From Streptomyces sp. man185 (GTDB taxonomy: Bacteria; Actinomycetota; Actinomycetes; Streptomycetales; Streptomycetaceae): a stretch of 64,000 bases of DNA. The notes beneath the pieces were generated by a model. The model was not told the DNA's origin, made no database searches, and saw nothing but the letters and a program-made list of their open reading frames with translations. The stretch lies in contig NTHE01000036.1 in assembly GCA_002551355.1 (NCBI GenBank), positions 16,001 to 80,000 of the forward strand. Direction: 5' to 3'. Of the stretch, positions 15,972 to 24,880 are shown piece by piece (the stretch's first letter is position 1; every line of letters begins with the position of its first letter). The position numbers were made by a program, and so were the translations under genes.

Positions 15972-17492
15972 TCAGCCGATGCCGCAGGCCGGGGCCGTGG
16001 CGGCCGGGAGCGGGTCCGGGGCGCCGATGCCGGGGAGGCCCAGCATCACCCCGGCGGGCTTGGCGGCGGCCTCCGTGGTGCGCTTCTCCCAGGCGTCGCC
16101 GGCGCGGGTGGACCGTACGGCGAGCGGCGTGCCCTCGGCGAGCAGGTGGTGCGGGGCGGCGTAGGTGATCTCGACGGTCACCACGTCGCCCGGGCGCACG
16201 GCCTTGTCGGGCTGCGTGAAGTGGACCAGGCGGTTGTCGGGGGCGCGGCCGGAGAGGCGCTGTGTGGCGCCGTCCTTGCGGCCCTCGCCCTCCGCGACCA
16301 TGACGGCCAGGGTGCGGCCGACCTGTTTCTTGTTCTCGTCCCAGGAGATCTGCTCCTGGAGGGCGGACAGGCGCATGTACCGCTCCTGGACGACCTCCTT
16401 GGGGATCTGGCCGTCCATGTCGGCGGCGGGGGTCCCGGGACGCTTGGAGTACTGGAACGTGAACGCGTTGGCGAACCGCGCCTCGCGGACGGCGTGCATC
16501 GTCTGCTCGAAGTCCTCCTCGGTCTCGCCGGGGAAGCCCACGATGATGTCGGTGGAGATGGCGGCGTCCGGCATCGCGGCGCGCACCTTCTCGATGATCC
16601 CCAGGAAGCGCTCCTGACGGTACGAGCGGCGCATCGCCTTCAGGATGCGGTCGGATCCGGACTGCATCGGCATGTGCAGCTGCGGCATCACGTTCGGCGT
16701 CTCGGCCATGGCGGCGATGACGTCGTCGGTGAAGTCGCGGGGGTGCGGCGAGGTGAAACGGACGCGCTCCAGACCCTCGATGGCCCCGCAGGCGCGCAGC
16801 AGCTTGGAGAAGGCCTCGCGGTCGCCGATGTCGGAGCCGTACGCGTTCACGTTCTGGCCGAGCAGGGTGATCTCGGAGACGCCCTCGGCGACCAGGGCCT
16901 CGATCTCGGCCAGGATGTCGCCGGTGCGGCGGTCCTTCTCCTTGCCGCGCAGAGCCGGGACGATGCAGAAGGTGCAGGTGTTGTTGCAGCCGACCGAGAT
17001 GGAGACCCACGCGGCGTAGGCGGACTCGCGGCGGGTGGGGAGCGTGGAGGGGAAGGCCTCCAGGGACTCGGCGATCTCGATCTGCGCCTCTTCCTGGACG
17101 CGGGCGCGCTCCAGGAGGACCGGCAGCTTGCCGATGTTGTGCGTGCCGAAGACGACGTCGACCCAGGGGGCCCGCTTGACGATGGTGTCGCGGTCCTTCT
17201 GCGCGAGACAGCCGCCGACGGCGATCTGCATCCCGGGGCGCTTGGTCTTCATGGGCGCGAGGCGGCCGAGGTTTCCGTAAAGCTTGTTGTCGGCGTTCTC
17301 CCGCACCGCGCAGGTGTTGAAGACGACGACGTCGGCGTCGCCGTCGGAGCCTTCGGGGGCCCGGACGTAACCGGCGCCCTCCAGGAGACCCGACAGCCGT
17401 TCGGAGTCGTGGACGTTCATCTGGCACCCGTAGGTGCGCACCTCGTAGCTCTTCTGGACGTCCACTGCTTCGCTCCGGTTGCCGCTGCTCAT
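15972..17492 (-). CDS. miaB: tRNA-2-methylthio-N6-dimethylallyladenosine synthase MiaB
   Basis: 506 aa radical-SAM methylthiotransferase with two 4Fe-4S clusters; acts on i6A37 made by MiaA. N-terminal UPF0004 domain with the auxiliary-cluster cysteines (RTYGCQMNVHDSERL, FNTCAVRENA, VGGCLAQKD), the SAM motif GCNNTCTFCIVP near residue 170, and a C-terminal TRAM domain (about 395-465) for tRNA binding. ATG at 17492 fits the family's usual N-terminus; the open frame to 17768 is upstream read-through. The ribosome site is weak. It is divergent from the TAXI gene with a 133-bp gap. Confidence 0.97.
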   Translation of the reverse strand: MSSGNRSEAVDVQKSYEVRTYGCQMNVHDSERLSGLLEGAGYVRAPEGSDGDADVVVFNTCAVRENADNKLYGNLGRLAPMKTKRPGMQIAVGGCLAQKDRDTIVKRAPWVDVVFGTHNIGKLPVLLERARVQEEAQIEIAESLEAFPSTLPTRRESAYAAWVSISVGCNNTCTFCIVPALRGKEKDRRTGDILAEIEALVAEGVSEITLLGQNVNAYGSDIGDREAFSKLLRACGAIEGLERVRFTSPHPRDFTDDVIAAMAETPNVMPQLHMPMQSGSDRILKAMRRSYRQERFLGIIEKVRAAMPDAAISTDIIVGFPGETEEDFEQTMHAVREARFANAFTFQYSKRPGTPAADMDGQIPKEVVQERYMRLSALQEQISWDENKKQVGRTLAVMVAEGEGRKDGATQRLSGRAPDNRLVHFTQPDKAVRPGDVVTVEITYAAPHHLLAEGTPLAVRSTRAGDAWEKRTTEAAAKPAGVMLGLPGIGAPDPLPAATAPACGIG

Positions 17493-17625
17493 GGGACAAG
17501 GGTAGGCGGTTGCCGGGCGGCGCCTTCCCGTCCCCTGGTCAGGCTTCCGCCGAGCCGCCCGCTGTGGGGCGGGCCTCACGGGGAAGCCTGGCCAGGGGAG
17601 CGGGTGAGCTGGCAGGATCGCGCGC

Positions 17626-18627
17626 ATGTTCCACGCTCTGTCCCGATTCGGCCGCCGGCGCACCCTGCAGACGGGCGCCGTCCTCGCGGTCGTGCTCGGG
17701 CTGCTCGCATGGTGGCTGCAGCCCCAGGGGGACGAGGGGGACCCGAGCGGCCCGCTCACCTTCTCCACGGGAGTGCCCAGCGGGGTCTATCAGCGCTACG
17801 GGGAGCGGCTGGAGGGCGCGCTCGCCAAGGACATGCCGGAGGTGTCCATACGGCTGCGGACCAGCGAGGGGTCGCAGCAGAACCTCGCCCGGGTCGCGAC
17901 GGGCGAGGCGGACTTCACCATCGCGACGGCCGACGCCGTGGCCACCTATCTGCGCGACGGCAGGCCCGGGGCCCAGCGGCTGCGCGGCTGCGTCCGGCTG
18001 TACGACGACTACGTCCAGCTGGTCGTCCCCCGCGACTCCGACGTCCGCAGCGCCTCCGACCTGCGGGGCAAGCGGGTGGGCGTCGGCCAGGAGGGTTCCG
18101 GGGTGCGGCTGGTCGCGGACCGGCTGCTGACGGCGGCGGGGCTCGATCCGGCCGAGGACATCACGCCGGTGCCGGTGGGCATCGACACCATGCCCGTACG
18201 GCTGACGCAGGGCCGGCTCGACGCCTTCTTCTGGTCCGGCGGGCTGCCGACCGCGGCCGTGCAGGAGCTGTCGGAGCGCTTCGAGATCCGGCTGGTGCCG
18301 CTGGAGGCCGACCTGGTCGCGAAGCTGCAGGCGTCGACCGGTCCCACCCGCTTCTACCGGTCGGCCATGATGCCCGCCGACGCCTATCCGCAGGCCCAGC
18401 AGGGTCAGGCGGTGCCCACGGTCGCCGTCGCCAACCTGCTCGTCACGACCGACCGTACGGACGCGGCCATGACCGAGGCCTTCACCCGGACGGTGATCAA
18501 CACCCGGGACCGGATCGGCCGCGAGGTCCACTCGGCGCAGCTGGTGGACCTGCGGACGGCGATCTACACGGATCCGCTGGACGTGCACGACGGGGCCAAG
18601 GACTACTACCGCTCGGTGAAGCCCTGA
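17626..18627 (+). CDS. TAXI family TRAP transporter solute-binding protein, membrane-anchored
   Basis: 333 aa. AGGA eight to nine bases ahead of ATG 17626. A single hydrophobic segment (residues 14-31, TGAVLAVVLGLLAWWL) without lipobox or clear cleavage site anchors it to the membrane. The rest follows the TAXI (Imp) fold of extracytoplasmic receptors: FSTGVPSGVYQRYGERL, then SEGSQQNLARVATGEADF, then LRGKRVGVGQEGSGVRL. The family delivers carboxylates such as glutamate or 2-oxoglutarate to a TRAP permease. No TRAP permease (DctQ/DctM) gene is near, so it may act as a receptor rather than a transporter part. Its neighbours are miaB (divergent) and gluK (convergent); the glutamate system next door makes an amino-acid-related ligand plausible but unproven. 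Confidence 0.88.
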   Translation: MFHALSRFGRRRTLQTGAVLAVVLGLLAWWLQPQGDEGDPSGPLTFSTGVPSGVYQRYGERLEGALAKDMPEVSIRLRTSEGSQQNLARVATGEADFTIATADAVATYLRDGRPGAQRLRGCVRLYDDYVQLVVPRDSDVRSASDLRGKRVGVGQEGSGVRLVADRLLTAAGLDPAEDITPVPVGIDTMPVRLTQGRLDAFFWSGGLPTAAVQELSERFEIRLVPLEADLVAKLQASTGPTRFYRSAMMPADAYPQAQQGQAVPTVAVANLLVTTDRTDAAMTEAFTRTVINTRDRIGREVHSAQLVDLRTAIYTDPLDVHDGAKDYYRSVKP

Positions 18628-18669
18628 CGGCTCCTCGTCGAGGGCGCCGAGTCTCCCCGCCCCTGGCCC

Positions 18670-20064
18670 TCAGCCGCCCGGCCGTTCGCGGGGCACCGAG
18701 ACGGTCACCCGCAGACCGTGCGGTGCGTGGTGCTCGTACGCGATCGAGCCGCCGCCCGCCGCGAGCAGCACCCGGGAGATGGAGAGGCCGAGGCCCGACC
18801 CGCTGACGTTCTGGTGCCGGTTGCTGCGCCAGAAGCGGTCGCCGACGCGCTCCAGCTCCGCTTCGGTGAGGCCGGGGCCCCGGTCGGCGACGACGACGGT
18901 GGTCGTGTGGGTCCCGGCGGTGACGGTGACGGTGACGTCCTCGCCGGCGGGGGTGAACTTCAGGGCGTTGTCGATCACCGCGTCCAGGGCGCTGGAGAGC
19001 GCCACGGGGTCGGCCCAGGCGGTGGCCGCCGGGGCCCCGTCCAGGGTGAGTCGCACGCCCTCCCGGTCCGCCATGGGGCGCCAGGAGGCGACCCGCTCGG
19101 CGGTGAGCGGAACGATGTCGGTCAGCTGGAGGTCCGCCTCGGCGTGCTCGGCGAGTGCGAGGTCCAGGAGGTCGTCGAGGACCCGGGCCAGCCGCTTGCC
19201 CTCGGTGCGCACGGCGGCGATCTCCTCGCTGTCCTCGGGCAGCTCCAGGGCGAGCAGCTCGATGCGCAGCAACAGGGCGGCGAGCGGGTTGCGCAGCTGG
19301 TGCGAGGCGTCGGCGACGAAGGCGCGCTGCTGCTCCAGCACGTCCTCGACGTTGTCCGCCATCTCGTTGAAGGAGCGAGCCAGGTGTCTGAGTTCCGGCG
19401 GCCCGGCGGAGGCGGCGACCCGGGAGCGCATACGGCCGCCGGCGATGTCGCGGGTGGCCGCGTCCAGGGTCCGTACGGGCAACAGGACCCAGCCGGTGAG
19501 CCGGACCGCAGCACCGACGGCCACCAGCAGGGCCAGGGCTTCGCCGAGGCCGATGAACAGCCAGGTCCGCAGGATCCGGGACCGCATCTCACCGGTGGGC
19601 GAGTCGATGACGACCACGGCGACCACATCGCCGTCGCGCACCACGGGCGAGGCGACGACGACGCGGCCGTCGCGCCAGGGCCAGACCTGCGGCGGGTCGT
19701 GCGAGCGGCGGCCGAGCAGCGCCTCGTCGAACGCCGTGCGCCCTTCGCCCTCGGCGGGCAGGGTCCAGGAGCCTGGGGCCTTGGCCATGGCCCGGTCGTC
19801 CCGGAAGAAGACGCCGGCGCGGATGTCGTACACCGAGGCGTAGACCTCCAGGTCGGTCTGGAGGGTCCGGCGGCGCTCCTCGCTGTCCGGGGAGGTGTCG
19901 GTGATGGACTGCGCCAGGGCGGCGAACCGAGCGGTGTCGTCGATCCGGTCGATCACCAGGCGCTGCTGCTCGGCGGCGGCCACGCTGATCGCGAGCGGGA
20001 AGCCGAGGGTGACCAGCACGGCCGCCATCAGGACGATCAGCAGCGGGAGCAGACGGGAGCGCAC
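18670..20064 (-). CDS. gluK: Sensor histidine kinase, probable GluK
   Basis: 464 aa. Two membrane segments (residues 5-27 and about 155-178) enclose an extracytoplasmic sensor of about 125 residues. HAMP follows (about 180-235), then HisKA with the phospho-His in DASHQLRNPLAAL near residue 251, then HATPase with DNALKFTP (N box), VADRGPGL (G1) and GSGLGLSISRVLL (G2). GTG start 18 nt after the response-regulator stop, so the two are one operon. Position next to gluABCD, in the opposite direction, matches GluR-GluK of S. coelicolor, which senses extracellular glutamate and controls gluABCD; the name rests on that synteny. Confidence 0.85.
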   Translation of the reverse strand: MRSRLLPLLIVLMAAVLVTLGFPLAISVAAAEQQRLVIDRIDDTARFAALAQSITDTSPDSEERRRTLQTDLEVYASVYDIRAGVFFRDDRAMAKAPGSWTLPAEGEGRTAFDEALLGRRSHDPPQVWPWRDGRVVVASPVVRDGDVVAVVVIDSPTGEMRSRILRTWLFIGLGEALALLVAVGAAVRLTGWVLLPVRTLDAATRDIAGGRMRSRVAASAGPPELRHLARSFNEMADNVEDVLEQQRAFVADASHQLRNPLAALLLRIELLALELPEDSEEIAAVRTEGKRLARVLDDLLDLALAEHAEADLQLTDIVPLTAERVASWRPMADREGVRLTLDGAPAATAWADPVALSSALDAVIDNALKFTPAGEDVTVTVTAGTHTTTVVVADRGPGLTEAELERVGDRFWRSNRHQNVSGSGLGLSISRVLLAAGGGSIAYEHHAPHGLRVTVSVPRERPGG

Positions 20065-20082
20065 CGGGGACGTACCCGCCGG

Positions 20083-20775
20083 TTACGCGGACGGCGCGAC
20101 GAGCCGGTAGCCGACGCCCCGCACGGTCTCGATCAGGGCGGGCAGCCGCAGCTTGGAGCGCAGGGAGGCGACGTGGACCTCCAGGGTGCGTCCGGTCCCC
20201 TCCCAGCTGGTGCGCCAGACCTCGCTGATGATCTGCTCCCGGCGGAAGACGACGCCGGGGCGCTGGGCGAGGAGGGCCAGCAGGTCGAACTCCTTGCGGG
20301 TGAGCTGGACTTCCGCGCCGTCGACGCTGACCCGGCGGGTCGGCAGCTCGATGGCGACCGGCCCGAGGCGCAGGGCGGCGAGGGGGGTTGGCGCGGTGTC
20401 CTCGCCGCTGGTGGTGCGCCGGGCGACCGCGTGGATACGGGCGAGCAGCTCTCCGGTGTCGTACGGCTTGGTGACGTAGTCGTCGGCGCCGAGGTTGAGT
20501 CCGTGGATGCGGGAGCGCACGTCGGCGCGGGCGGTGACCATGATCACGGGGGTCGCGGTGCGCTTGCGGATCTTGCCGCACACCTCGTAGCCGTCCTGGT
20601 CGGGCAGGCCGAGGTCGAGGAGGATCACCCCGAAGGGCTCCTTCTCGGCGGGCAGCAACGCGCGCAGGGCCTCCTCGCCGTTGCGGGCGTGCTTCACCTG
20701 GAATCCGTGGCGGGCGAGCACGGCGGACAGGGCCGCCGCGACATGGTCGTCGTCCTCGACGAGCAGCAGTCTCAT
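20083..20775 (-). CDS. gluR: OmpR/PhoB-type response regulator, probable GluR
   Basis: 230 aa. ATG 20775 is chosen for GAGAGGAGG seven or so bases ahead and because the receiver domain begins at once (MRLLLVEDDDHV). Receiver: acidic pocket EDD, phospho-Asp in ILLDLGLPDQDG near residue 53, conserved Thr/Ala in MVTARAD and Lys in DDYVTKPYD. C-terminal winged helix (about 130-228) with RKEFDLLALLAQRPG and SLRSKLR. Paired with the kinase downstream. Its own promoter region carries a 15-bp palindrome and a set of direct TTTCAC-like repeats, a normal layout for an OmpR-family autoregulator. Confidence 0.87.
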   Translation of the reverse strand: MRLLLVEDDDHVAAALSAVLARHGFQVKHARNGEEALRALLPAEKEPFGVILLDLGLPDQDGYEVCGKIRKRTATPVIMVTARADVRSRIHGLNLGADDYVTKPYDTGELLARIHAVARRTTSGEDTAPTPLAALRLGPVAIELPTRRVSVDGAEVQLTRKEFDLLALLAQRPGVVFRREQIISEVWRTSWEGTGRTLEVHVASLRSKLRLPALIETVRGVGYRLVAPSA

Positions 20776-20825
20776 GGCCCTCCTCTCCGTCTCTCCCGGG
20801 GCCGTCCGGCTCCTCGGGCTCATGG

Positions 20826-20880
20826 GTGCAACCGTTGCACGGTGTCACCGGGTGCTGTCACACGTTTCACCCTGCTTCAC
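20826..20880. promoter_or_regulatory. Palindrome and direct repeats upstream of gluR
   Basis: Perfect palindrome GTGCAAC-C-GTTGCAC at 20826-20840, followed by direct repeats TGTCAC (20843), TGTCAC (20856), TTTCAC (20865) and CTTCAC (20875), the last three at roughly helical spacing of 9-10 bp. OmpR-type regulators bind such direct repeats, so this is a candidate GluR operator. Inference only. Confidence 0.4.
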
Positions 20881-21096
20881 CCGGGAGATCTCTGGCGTGA
20901 TCTCCCGTTCATCGACGCTTCGCGTCGACTCGCTCAAGGCATCCACGCCGATGAACGGCACACCAGTCAAGAGTCTGCCGGTTACAGCAGGGTTTCCGTT
21001 ATGCACCCGGTACGCCCCCGGGGTGGCACGTGGCGTCCCGTTCACACGGAGTGTCCGGTTGCCGCCGGATCGTTATGCTCAATTTCCGCTCAGATG

Positions 21097-21124
21097 TAAT
21101 GACGTTGGTCGCACTGCGTCATTA
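21097..21124. promoter_or_regulatory. Inverted repeat just upstream of gluA
   Basis: TAATGACG at 21097-21104 and CGTCATTA at 21117-21124, an 8-bp perfect inverted repeat with a 12-nt spacer, 40 nt before the gluA start. It stands out as AT-richer than its surroundings and could be a regulator site or part of the gluA promoter. Confidence 0.45.
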
Positions 21125-21163
21125 GTGTCCTTCTTCAACCGAGGAGGACGGAGCAAGAAGCCG

Positions 21164-21949
21164 ATGAGCGGAGTTTCAGTGACCAAGGACGCCGAGGATG
21201 CCGCGCCCGCGGCGAACGACCTGGTCGTACTGAGCGACGTCAACAAGCACTTCGGCGCGCTGCATGTGCTCCAGGACATCGACCTGACCATCGCCCGTGG
21301 CGAGGTCGTGGTCGTCATCGGGCCTTCCGGGTCCGGCAAGTCCACGCTGTGCCGCACGATCAACCGCTTGGAGACGATCGATTCGGGAGCGATCTCGATC
21401 GACGGCAAGCCCCTGCCCCAGGAGGGCAAGGAGCTGGCCAGGCTGCGTGCCGACGTGGGCATGGTCTTCCAGTCGTTCAATCTCTTCGCACACAAGACGG
21501 TGCTGGAGAACGTCATGCTGGGCCAGGTCAAGGTCCGCAAGGCCGACAAGAAGGCGGCGGAGGAGAAGGCCCGGGTCCTGCTCGACCGGGTGGGCGTCGG
21601 CGTACAGGCCGACAAGTACCCGGCGCAGCTTTCCGGAGGCCAGCAGCAACGCGTCGCGATCGCACGGGCTTTGGCGATGGACCCGAAGGTCATGCTCTTC
21701 GACGAGCCCACGTCGGCGCTCGACCCGGAGATGATCAACGAGGTCCTCGAAGTCATGCAGCAGTTGGCCCGGGACGGGATGACGATGATCGTCGTCACCC
21801 ACGAGATGGGCTTCGCCCGTTCCGCCGCCAACCGCGTCGTGTTCATGGCGGACGGGAAGATCGTCGAAGAGGCGACCCCCGACCAGTTCTTCAGCAACCC
21901 GCGCAGCGACCGGGCCAAGGACTTCCTGTCGAAGATCCTTCACCACTGA
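21164..21949 (+). CDS. gluA: Glutamate ABC transporter ATP-binding protein GluA
   Basis: 261 aa, polar amino-acid uptake ATPase. Walker A GPSGSGKST, Q-loop VFQSFNLFAHKT, signature LSGGQQQRVAIARAL, Walker B VMLFDEPTSALDP and H-loop VVTHEMGFA. ATG 21164 is placed by GGAGC ten bases ahead; GTG 21179 is possible. First gene of gluABCD, 32 nt before gluB. The complex imports glutamate with the binding protein GluB and permeases GluC and GluD. It is divergent from gluR-gluK, which probably controls it. Confidence 0.95.
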   Translation: MSGVSVTKDAEDAAPAANDLVVLSDVNKHFGALHVLQDIDLTIARGEVVVVIGPSGSGKSTLCRTINRLETIDSGAISIDGKPLPQEGKELARLRADVGMVFQSFNLFAHKTVLENVMLGQVKVRKADKKAAEEKARVLLDRVGVGVQADKYPAQLSGGQQQRVAIARALAMDPKVMLFDEPTSALDPEMINEVLEVMQQLARDGMTMIVVTHEMGFARSAANRVVFMADGKIVEEATPDQFFSNPRSDRAKDFLSKILHH

Positions 21950-21981
21950 CGACAACGACCTCCGACCTAAGGATTGTTCAC

Positions 21982-22905
21982 ATGAAGCTCCGCAAGTCCG
22001 CCGCCGTCGCGGCCATTGCCGTCCTCGCCCTGACCGCGACCGCGTGTGGTGGCAAGGAGGGCTCCGCCGGTGACAAACAGGGCGGCACCCAGCCGGGCGC
22101 CTCCGGCGCCCCCGAGCTGCCCAAGTACACCGCCGCCAAGGACGTCGCCCTCGACTCCCCGGTCTTCAAGAAGGCCAAGGAGCGCGGCAAGCTGATCATC
22201 GGCGCCAAGGCCGACCAGCCGTACCTCGGCTTCGAGGACCAGGCGACCAAGGAGCGCTCGGGCTTCGACATCGAGATCGCCAGGATGGTCGCGGCCGACC
22301 TCGGCTTCTCGGAGAAGCAGATCGAGTGGAAGACGGTCGACTCCGGCGTCCGTGAGACGGCCATCTCCAAGGGCCAGGTCGACTACTACGTCGGCACCTA
22401 CACGATCAACGACGAGCGCAAGAAGCAGGTCGGCTTCGCCGGTCCGTACTACAAGGCCGGCGCGGACCTCCTGGTGCGCGAGGACGAGAAGTCGATCACC
22501 GGCAAGGACTCGGTGAAGGGCAAGAAGGTCTGCTCGATCGTCGGCTCCACGCCGCTCCAGGAGATCAAGAAGCCCGAGTACGGCGCGAGCGTCGTCGAGC
22601 TGGCCAAGTACTCCGACTGCGTGCAGCAGCTGCTGACCAAGCAGGTCGACGCCGTCACCACCGACGACTCGATCCTCAAGGGCTACGCCGCAGCCAACAA
22701 GGGCAAGCTCAGGGTCGTCGGCAAGCCGTTCACCGACGAGCCCTACGGCGTCGGCCTGAACAAGGACGACAAGGTGCTCCGCGAGGCCATCAGCAAGTCG
22801 CTGGAGGAGCGCGTCAAGGACGGCACGTACAAGAAGATCTACGAGGCCACGCTGGGCCTGTCCGGTTCGGACTTCGTCGACCCGCCGGCCATCGAGCGTT
22901 ACTGA
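21982..22905 (+). CDS. gluB: Glutamate-binding lipoprotein GluB
   Basis: 307 aa. AAGGATTG ribosome site. Signal sequence MKLRKSAAVAAIAVLALTATAC with the lipobox LTATAC (Cys 22 becomes the lipidated N-terminus). The mature part is a family 3 (polar amino acid) solute-binding protein: YLGFEDQATKERSGFDIEIA, then the hinge region and TTDDSILKGYAA, DEPYGVGLNKDD. It captures glutamate outside the membrane and hands it to GluCD. A strong hairpin 8 nt after the stop separates it from gluC, which would raise the level of binding protein relative to permease. Confidence 0.94.
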   Translation: MKLRKSAAVAAIAVLALTATACGGKEGSAGDKQGGTQPGASGAPELPKYTAAKDVALDSPVFKKAKERGKLIIGAKADQPYLGFEDQATKERSGFDIEIARMVAADLGFSEKQIEWKTVDSGVRETAISKGQVDYYVGTYTINDERKKQVGFAGPYYKAGADLLVREDEKSITGKDSVKGKKVCSIVGSTPLQEIKKPEYGASVVELAKYSDCVQQLLTKQVDAVTTDDSILKGYAAANKGKLRVVGKPFTDEPYGVGLNKDDKVLREAISKSLEERVKDGTYKKIYEATLGLSGSDFVDPPAIERY

Positions 22906-22912
22906 CGCCGCC

Positions 22913-22952
22913 GTCCGTCGGGCGGCGGGCCTGAGCCCGCCGCCCGACGGAC
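22913..22952 (+). terminator. Intercistronic hairpin between gluB and gluC
   Basis: 18-bp perfect stem (22913-22930 and 22935-22952) with a CTGA loop, directly after the gluB stop. Probably partial termination or mRNA 3' protection inside the operon, since the downstream genes have no obvious promoter of their own. Confidence 0.8.
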
Positions 22953-23031
22953 GACCAGCCGGTGTCACCGACGCCCCGTGTGATCCAGACGCCCCAGGCG
23001 TCCCGCGTGACCCAGGCGTCCCGTATGCCGC

Positions 23032-23059
23032 CCCCGTCCCGGAGTCCCCGGGGACGGGG
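23032..23059 (+). other. Second hairpin in the gluB-gluC gap
   Basis: 9-bp stem CCCCGTCCC / GGGACGGGG with a 10-nt loop. Just before it (about 22990-23025) the 12-mer CCAGGCGTCCCG occurs twice in direct orientation. Function unknown; it may help set the polarity of the operon. Confidence 0.5.
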
Positions 23060-23118
23060 AGCGTACAGGGCGCCCCTTCCCCTGCCCTGATGCCGCTGAC
23101 CGCCGACGCGGAGACCTC

Positions 23119-23766
23119 ATGAACGTACTGCTCGACAATTTCCCAGAGTTCCGCGACGGCTTCATAGGAACCGTGTCGATCACCGCCGTCAGCTCGGTTA
23201 TCGCCCTGGTCCTCGGTGTGATCATCGCCGGATTCCGGGTCTCGCCGGTGCCGCCGCTGCGGTACTTCGGCACCGCCTGGGTGACGCTGATGCGCAACAC
23301 CCCGCTGACGCTGCTCTTCCTGATCTTCTTCTTCGTCGTGCCCGAGATCCTCTTCCCGGGGATGAGCCCGTTCGTGCTCGGCTCGCTCGCGCTCGGCTTC
23401 TACACCTCTTCCTTCGTGTGCGAGGCAGTCCGCTCCGGCATCAACACCGTGCCGCTGGGACAGGCCGAGGCCGCGCGTTCCATCGGCATGACGTTCGCCC
23501 AGACGCTCCAGATCGTGGTGCTCCCCCAGGCGACCCGGACCGTGATCCCGCCGCTGAGCAGCATCTTCATCGCGCTGACCAAGAACTCCGCGATCGCCGG
23601 CGCCTTCAGCAACACCGAGCTGTTCGGCTGGCAGAAGCTGATGAGCGACAAGGGTTACGACATCATCCCCGTCTTCATCTGGGTGGCCCTCGGCTACCTG
23701 GTCGTCACGTTTACCATCAGCGGCCTCTTCCGGCTGCTGGAGCGTCGTATGGAGGTCGCCCGATGA
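23119..23766 (+). CDS. gluC: Glutamate ABC transporter permease GluC
   Basis: 215 aa, His/Glu/Gln/Arg-type permease. Five or so membrane segments; the EAA-type cytoplasmic loop that docks on the ATPase reads GQAEAARSIGMTFAQTLQ followed by VVLPQATRTVIPPL. The start at ATG 23119 follows GGAGACCTC. It overlaps gluD by four bases (ATGA), so the two permease subunits are translationally coupled and probably form a heterodimer. Confidence 0.94.
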   Translation: MNVLLDNFPEFRDGFIGTVSITAVSSVIALVLGVIIAGFRVSPVPPLRYFGTAWVTLMRNTPLTLLFLIFFFVVPEILFPGMSPFVLGSLALGFYTSSFVCEAVRSGINTVPLGQAEAARSIGMTFAQTLQIVVLPQATRTVIPPLSSIFIALTKNSAIAGAFSNTELFGWQKLMSDKGYDIIPVFIWVALGYLVVTFTISGLFRLLERRMEVAR

Positions 23767-24704
23767 GCGCCAGCGTTCTCTACGACGCCCCGGGCCCCAA
23801 GGCCGTCGTCCGCAACCGGATCTACGCCGTCGTCGGCAGCCTCGCCATCGCGGCGCTGCTCGTCGTGAGCCTGATGCGGCTGGCCGACAAGGGTCACCTG
23901 GCGCCGGAGATGTGGGACATCTTCAACTACGCGGGTATCCGGCAGAACATCGCCGACGCCCTGGTCGCCACGCTCAAGGCCTTCGGGCTGGCCGCGATCG
24001 GCTCGCTGGTCCTCGGTGTGCTGCTCGCGGTGGGCAGGCTCTCCGACCACCAGCCGATCCGCTGGGCGGCGACCGCCTTCATCGAGCTGTTCCGCTCGCT
24101 CCCGCTCCTGATCACCATCTACGCCATCTGGGTCGGCTTCCTCACCGACTACTCGATGTGGGCGCTGGCGGCGGGCCTGTCCATCTACAACGGCTGTGTA
24201 CAGGCCGAGGTGCTGCGGGCCGGGGTCAACTCGGTCCCCAAGGGCCAGAGCGAGGCCGCGTACGCGCTCGGGATGAGCAAGACGCAGGTCATGACGACCG
24301 TCCTGATGCCACAGGCCGTCCGGTCGATGCTGCCGACGATCATCAGTCAGCTCGTGGTGACGCTCAAGGACACCTCGCTCGGCTTCATCATCCTGTATCC
24401 GGAGCTGCTCCAGACCGCGCGTCTGATCGCCTCCAACACGCAGGTGAACGGCATCTATCCCTACGTCTCCACGACCATCGTCATCGGCACGATCTACATC
24501 GCGATGTGTCTGCTGCTCTCGGCGCTGGCGACCTGGATCGAGAAGCGCGGCCGCCGCGCCAAGACCGGCATCAAGGTGGCGCCCGGCGTCCAGACCGCCG
24601 ACATCCCCACGGTGGAGGCCGTTCCCGGCCCGAACGCGGGGGGCGCAGGGGGCGCAGGCCCGACGGCCGACGGTGCCGCTGGGACCGGTGTGACGAAGGA
24701 CTGA
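23763..24704 (+). CDS. gluD: Glutamate ABC transporter permease GluD
   Basis: 313 aa, second permease subunit; longer than GluC because of an N-terminal cytoplasmic segment and a Gly/Ala-rich C-terminal tail of about 50 residues (after EKRGRRAKTGIKVAPG). EAA loop: KGQSEAAYALGMSKTQVMTT and LMPQAVRSMLPTI. Start by ATGA overlap with gluC. A modest GC hairpin (about 24711-24728, GGGGCC-TTACC-GGCCCC) follows the stop. Confidence 0.93.
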   Translation: MSASVLYDAPGPKAVVRNRIYAVVGSLAIAALLVVSLMRLADKGHLAPEMWDIFNYAGIRQNIADALVATLKAFGLAAIGSLVLGVLLAVGRLSDHQPIRWAATAFIELFRSLPLLITIYAIWVGFLTDYSMWALAAGLSIYNGCVQAEVLRAGVNSVPKGQSEAAYALGMSKTQVMTTVLMPQAVRSMLPTIISQLVVTLKDTSLGFIILYPELLQTARLIASNTQVNGIYPYVSTTIVIGTIYIAMCLLLSALATWIEKRGRRAKTGIKVAPGVQTADIPTVEAVPGPNAGGAGGAGPTADGAAGTGVTKD

Positions 24705-24880
24705 CCTCCCCGGGGCCTTACCGGCCCCTCCCGGCAGGAGCATTCGAGGCAGCGGCGCACGCGTCGCTGCCTCGGTCACTTGACGCAAGCACCACCAGTG
24801 GGTTGCATACGTTCTGTGATCACGCACCCGGCTACCTCTGCCACGTTCCGCATGACCGTAAGGGCCGGAGGGAACGCGCC

